NCBI GenBank assembly: GCA_016195265.1
Contig: JACPZW010000002.1
Coordinates: 1 to 64,000 of the forward strand
Source: Acidobacteriota bacterium
Lineage (GTDB): Bacteria > Acidobacteriota > Vicinamibacteria > Vicinamibacterales > CAVVIG01
Length of the DNA stretch: 64,000 nt
Direction of reading: 5' to 3'
Below are positions 62,251-64,000 of this stretch, in pieces. A model generated the notes under the pieces. The model was not told the origin of the DNA. It ran no database searches and saw nothing but the letters and a program-made list of their open reading frames with translations. Position 1 is the stretch's first letter; every line of letters begins with the position of its first letter. The position numbers and the translations under genes are program-made.

Positions 62251-63414
62251 TTAGTACCCCAATTTGACTGTTCCCTGCTGCGTCCCCTTCACCGATTCCT
62301 GCGTCAGCCACTCGAGCGACGCGCGGAACAGCAGCAGGTGGTTCTTCTCCCACATCGCGTTGTGCGACGAGCACGCGAGATCGACGAACACCTTGTGCGG
62401 CGCCGCGAGATCCGCCAGCAGCGCCTGCACGCGATCCGGCGGCACTTGCTTGTCGTGCGCCCCGGCGACCATCAGCGTGGGAATCTGCGTCTTCCCCGCC
62501 GCCGCCACGTTCCATCCCCACGTCGTCGTGACGGGCGCGCGGCGCACGCCGGGGCCCCACGTCGCGCCGACCGGATCGGACGCGAGCATCGCGGACCAGA
62601 CGGCATCGCTCGCGGCGGACTCGTACTGATCCGCGCAGCCCACCTGACGATCCCAGTTCGCGTTGAACTCGGCGCGCGACTGCGTGTTCATCGGCACGCC
62701 ATCCGGCGGCAAAGGCGTCGGCGCACTGGACGACGCGGCGCGGTTGTACGCCGGCGCCAGCAGAATCAGCTTCTGCACCTTCTCCGGATGCTGCGCCGCG
62801 TAGCCGCCGGCACGCGGTCCGCCGAGCGACCACGCGATCAGGCTGACCTTGTCCACGTGCCGCAGCGCGCGCACGTAGTCGACCACGGCGTTGATATCGT
62901 CCCAATCCGACGCGATCGTCGTGAGCTGATGCGGATACGCCGGCGGGCACGGCGCCGGCAGCAGGCTCGGCACGAACGCCGGCTGACTGGCCTTCGCGAG
63001 GTTGCACGGATCGTTCATCGGCGCCGGACGCGTCGACCGCCCGTAGCCCGTCGTGTCCATCGCGAACACGTCGAAACCCGCGTGCGCGAGGTACGCCATC
63101 CAGCTGTAGTCCGCGTACGGCACGTCGAAGGAGACCTCGGCCGGCGTGCCGGCGCCGTGGACGAACAGCACGACGCGATCGCCCATCGACGGCGCGCGCA
63201 GGACCGCGCCCGCTTCGGATCGCTCGCGCACGTAAATCTGCGCCGCCTGGCCGGCGATGGCCGGCACGGTCGACTTCACGCGGACGTAGTGATCGATCGT
63301 CAGGAGCTTCTCGCCGTCGTCGCCGGATGCGGCGCGCGCGCCCGAGAGCGCGGCGACCGCTTGTATGGAAACAACGCCCAGCAGAATTCCCAGGGTTGCG
63401 ATGGAACGCGGCAT
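62251..63414 (-). CDS. Secreted alpha/beta hydrolase
   Basis: 387 residues from ATG 63414 (GGAGGAGG just upstream); signal peptide (LGILLGVVSIQAVAALSGARAAS). Core: VVLFVHGAG (oxyanion region), nucleophile in LIAWSLGGPRAGG (GxSxG-like, S about 185), acid in MVAGAHDKQVPPD, histidine in ACSSHNAMWEKNH. Catalytic triad complete. The long ORF upstream of the ATG runs through non-coding repeats and is not used. Ester or lactone hydrolase; substrate unknown. Confidence 0.88.
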   Translation of the reverse strand: MPRSIATLGILLGVVSIQAVAALSGARAASGDDGEKLLTIDHYVRVKSTVPAIAGQAAQIYVRERSEAGAVLRAPSMGDRVVLFVHGAGTPAEVSFDVPYADYSWMAYLAHAGFDVFAMDTTGYGRSTRPAPMNDPCNLAKASQPAFVPSLLPAPCPPAYPHQLTTIASDWDDINAVVDYVRALRHVDKVSLIAWSLGGPRAGGYAAQHPEKVQKLILLAPAYNRAASSSAPTPLPPDGVPMNTQSRAEFNANWDRQVGCADQYESAASDAVWSAMLASDPVGATWGPGVRRAPVTTTWGWNVAAAGKTQIPTLMVAGAHDKQVPPDRVQALLADLAAPHKVFVDLACSSHNAMWEKNHLLLFRASLEWLTQESVKGTQQGTVKLGY

Positions 63415-63790
63415 CACCCCTCCTCCTTTATTACTACACGCAGAGCGGCTCAGCCTGCGCGCCCGTGGCCACGAAGCCACGAAAGCATTCACGAAGAAGA
63501 ACGAAGAGGAATAAAAGCCACAGAGACACAGAGACACGGAGGTGTTCGACGCGGACGGCCTGCGGAGCAGGCCGTGCTGATCGACCGGAAGCCGGAGTCG
63601 CAAGCGACGAGAACATGAGATTCAGTCGTCGCTCGCGACTCCGGTTTCCGTCGACCGATGCCGCTTCGCGGCGCCGCGTCGAACACGATCTGCGGAGTTT
63701 CTTATCTCTGTGCCTCCGTGTCTCCGTGGCCCATTTTCCTCCGTGCCCCTCCGTGTTCTCCGTGGTGGCATTTTCTCTTTATCGCTCGCG
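63415..63790. other. Repeat-filled spacer
   Basis: 376 bp holding the CACGAAG-type repeat (63450-63495) and the three-hairpin element with its CACAGAG flanks. Short ORFs across it are repeat translations, not genes. Confidence 0.7.
63518..63730. repeat. Three-hairpin palindromic element in CACAGAG flanks
   Basis: Flanks CACAGAGACACAGAGACACG (63519-63538) and its inverse up to 63730. Core arms TGTTCGACGCGG (63543-63554) and CCGCGTCGAACA (63674-63685). Inside are three hairpins: CGGCCTGC/GCAGGCCG (63556-63574), a long one with 63580-63610 pairing to 63626-63659 and few mismatches, and GCCGC-TTC-GCGGC (63660-63672). No ORF of its own. MITE-like. Confidence 0.8.
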
Positions 63791-64000
63791 TCAGTGCGTC
63801 AGTCCGTAGAGCAGATAGTTCACGCCGAGCTTGTACGCTTCGTTCGTCTGATCAAACGGCCGCAGGCCCCGGCCGGACCATTCCCAGAACTGCGAGATGT
63901 CCGTGTTGTAATTCACGATCATCTGCAGCCGCTTCTGCGGGTCGTTGTCCTCGTACACGCCCCGGAAGACCGGCGGCCCCGCATTGTAGGCCTGCGGGAA
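63791..64000 (-). CDS. DUF4159 protein, C-terminal part (window edge)
   Basis: 69 codons plus a TGA enter from the right edge: FPQAYNAGPPVFRGVYEDNDPQKRLQMIVNYNTDISQFWEWSG, then RPFDQTNEAYKLGVNYLLYGLTH. The ending VNYNTDISxFWEWS-(N)EAYKLGVNY-YGLTH is that of DUF4159 proteins, GATase-like periplasmic proteins often near MoxR/BatA genes. The 5' part lies outside the window. Confidence 0.85.
   Translation of the reverse strand, partial: FPQAYNAGPPVFRGVYEDNDPQKRLQMIVNYNTDISQFWEWSGRGLRPFDQTNEAYKLGVNYLLYGLTH

Noticed and set aside
63327-63809. ORFs such as one reading TETQRHGG/SVSLCLCG-type sequence
   Set aside because: Translations of CACAGAGACACAGAG repeats, seen in many frames of unrelated genomes; not genes.

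Overview
The window is GC-rich, densely coded DNA with no rRNA or tRNA that I could find. Its content points to an Acidobacteriota-like soil bacterium, probably related to class Vicinamibacteria. The support is the set of secreted 'planctomycete-type' cytochromes and DUF1552/DUF1592 proteins, secreted proteins opening with a WTPPRTRDGQPDLQG-type motif, secreted amidohydrolases with a TolB-like propeller, and many toxin-antitoxin fragments. This placement is inference from gene content; there is no phylogenetic marker here.

Layout. 0-12 kb is a mixed accessory region: an IS1595-type transposase, an alkyl-sulfatase-like metallo-beta-lactamase, a DUF6883/DUF4926 pair, an orphan higA antitoxin behind a collapsed higB, an aldo/keto reductase broken by one stop codon, an APC permease, a PIN-toxin/antitoxin pair, a cupin, and a chimeric remnant carrying the GAFTGA segment of a sigma-54 activator. 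12-28 kb is a Tad (tight adherence) pilus locus read leftward: two Flp pilins, CpaA peptidase, TadE, CpaB, CpaC secretin, TadG-like, CpaE, CpaF, TadB and TadC. It runs on into an AAA ATPase, an ICMT-like membrane protein, a DUF192 protein and a haem protein. A sigma-54-like promoter sits upstream of the pilins. A receiver-like protein and a small membrane protein are divergent from it.

28-35 kb holds a cytochrome/ankyrin/prenyltransferase-fold fusion, a glycosyltransferase, a response-regulator stub and a 1020-residue propeller-amidohydrolase. 34.7-36.9 kb looks like an integron-cassette remnant: two attC-like sites with the expected core boxes and bulged stems flank small genes including a toxin-antitoxin pair, with no integrase in view. 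37-48 kb contains a PEBP protein and a leftward six-gene operon (DUF1592, DUF1552, ankyrin, PEGA, cytochrome c'-like, aminotransferase-GNAT). 48-64 kb is mostly secreted catabolic or redox proteins: amidohydrolase, creatininase-like, panE, HEAT repeat, a cytochrome with a copper-monooxygenase-like domain, a two-subunit molybdenum hydroxylase, an MHS transporter, VOC, DUF1554 and an alpha/beta hydrolase. It ends in a partial DUF4159 gene.

Two features cut across the window. One is an unusually high count of broken genes: at least seven truncations, frameshifts or chimeras. The other is several families of short non-coding repeats: palindromes, often with GTAG or CTACG at the edges or a GTA loop; tandem 7-10-mers that start at stop codons; and a three-hairpin element near the right end.
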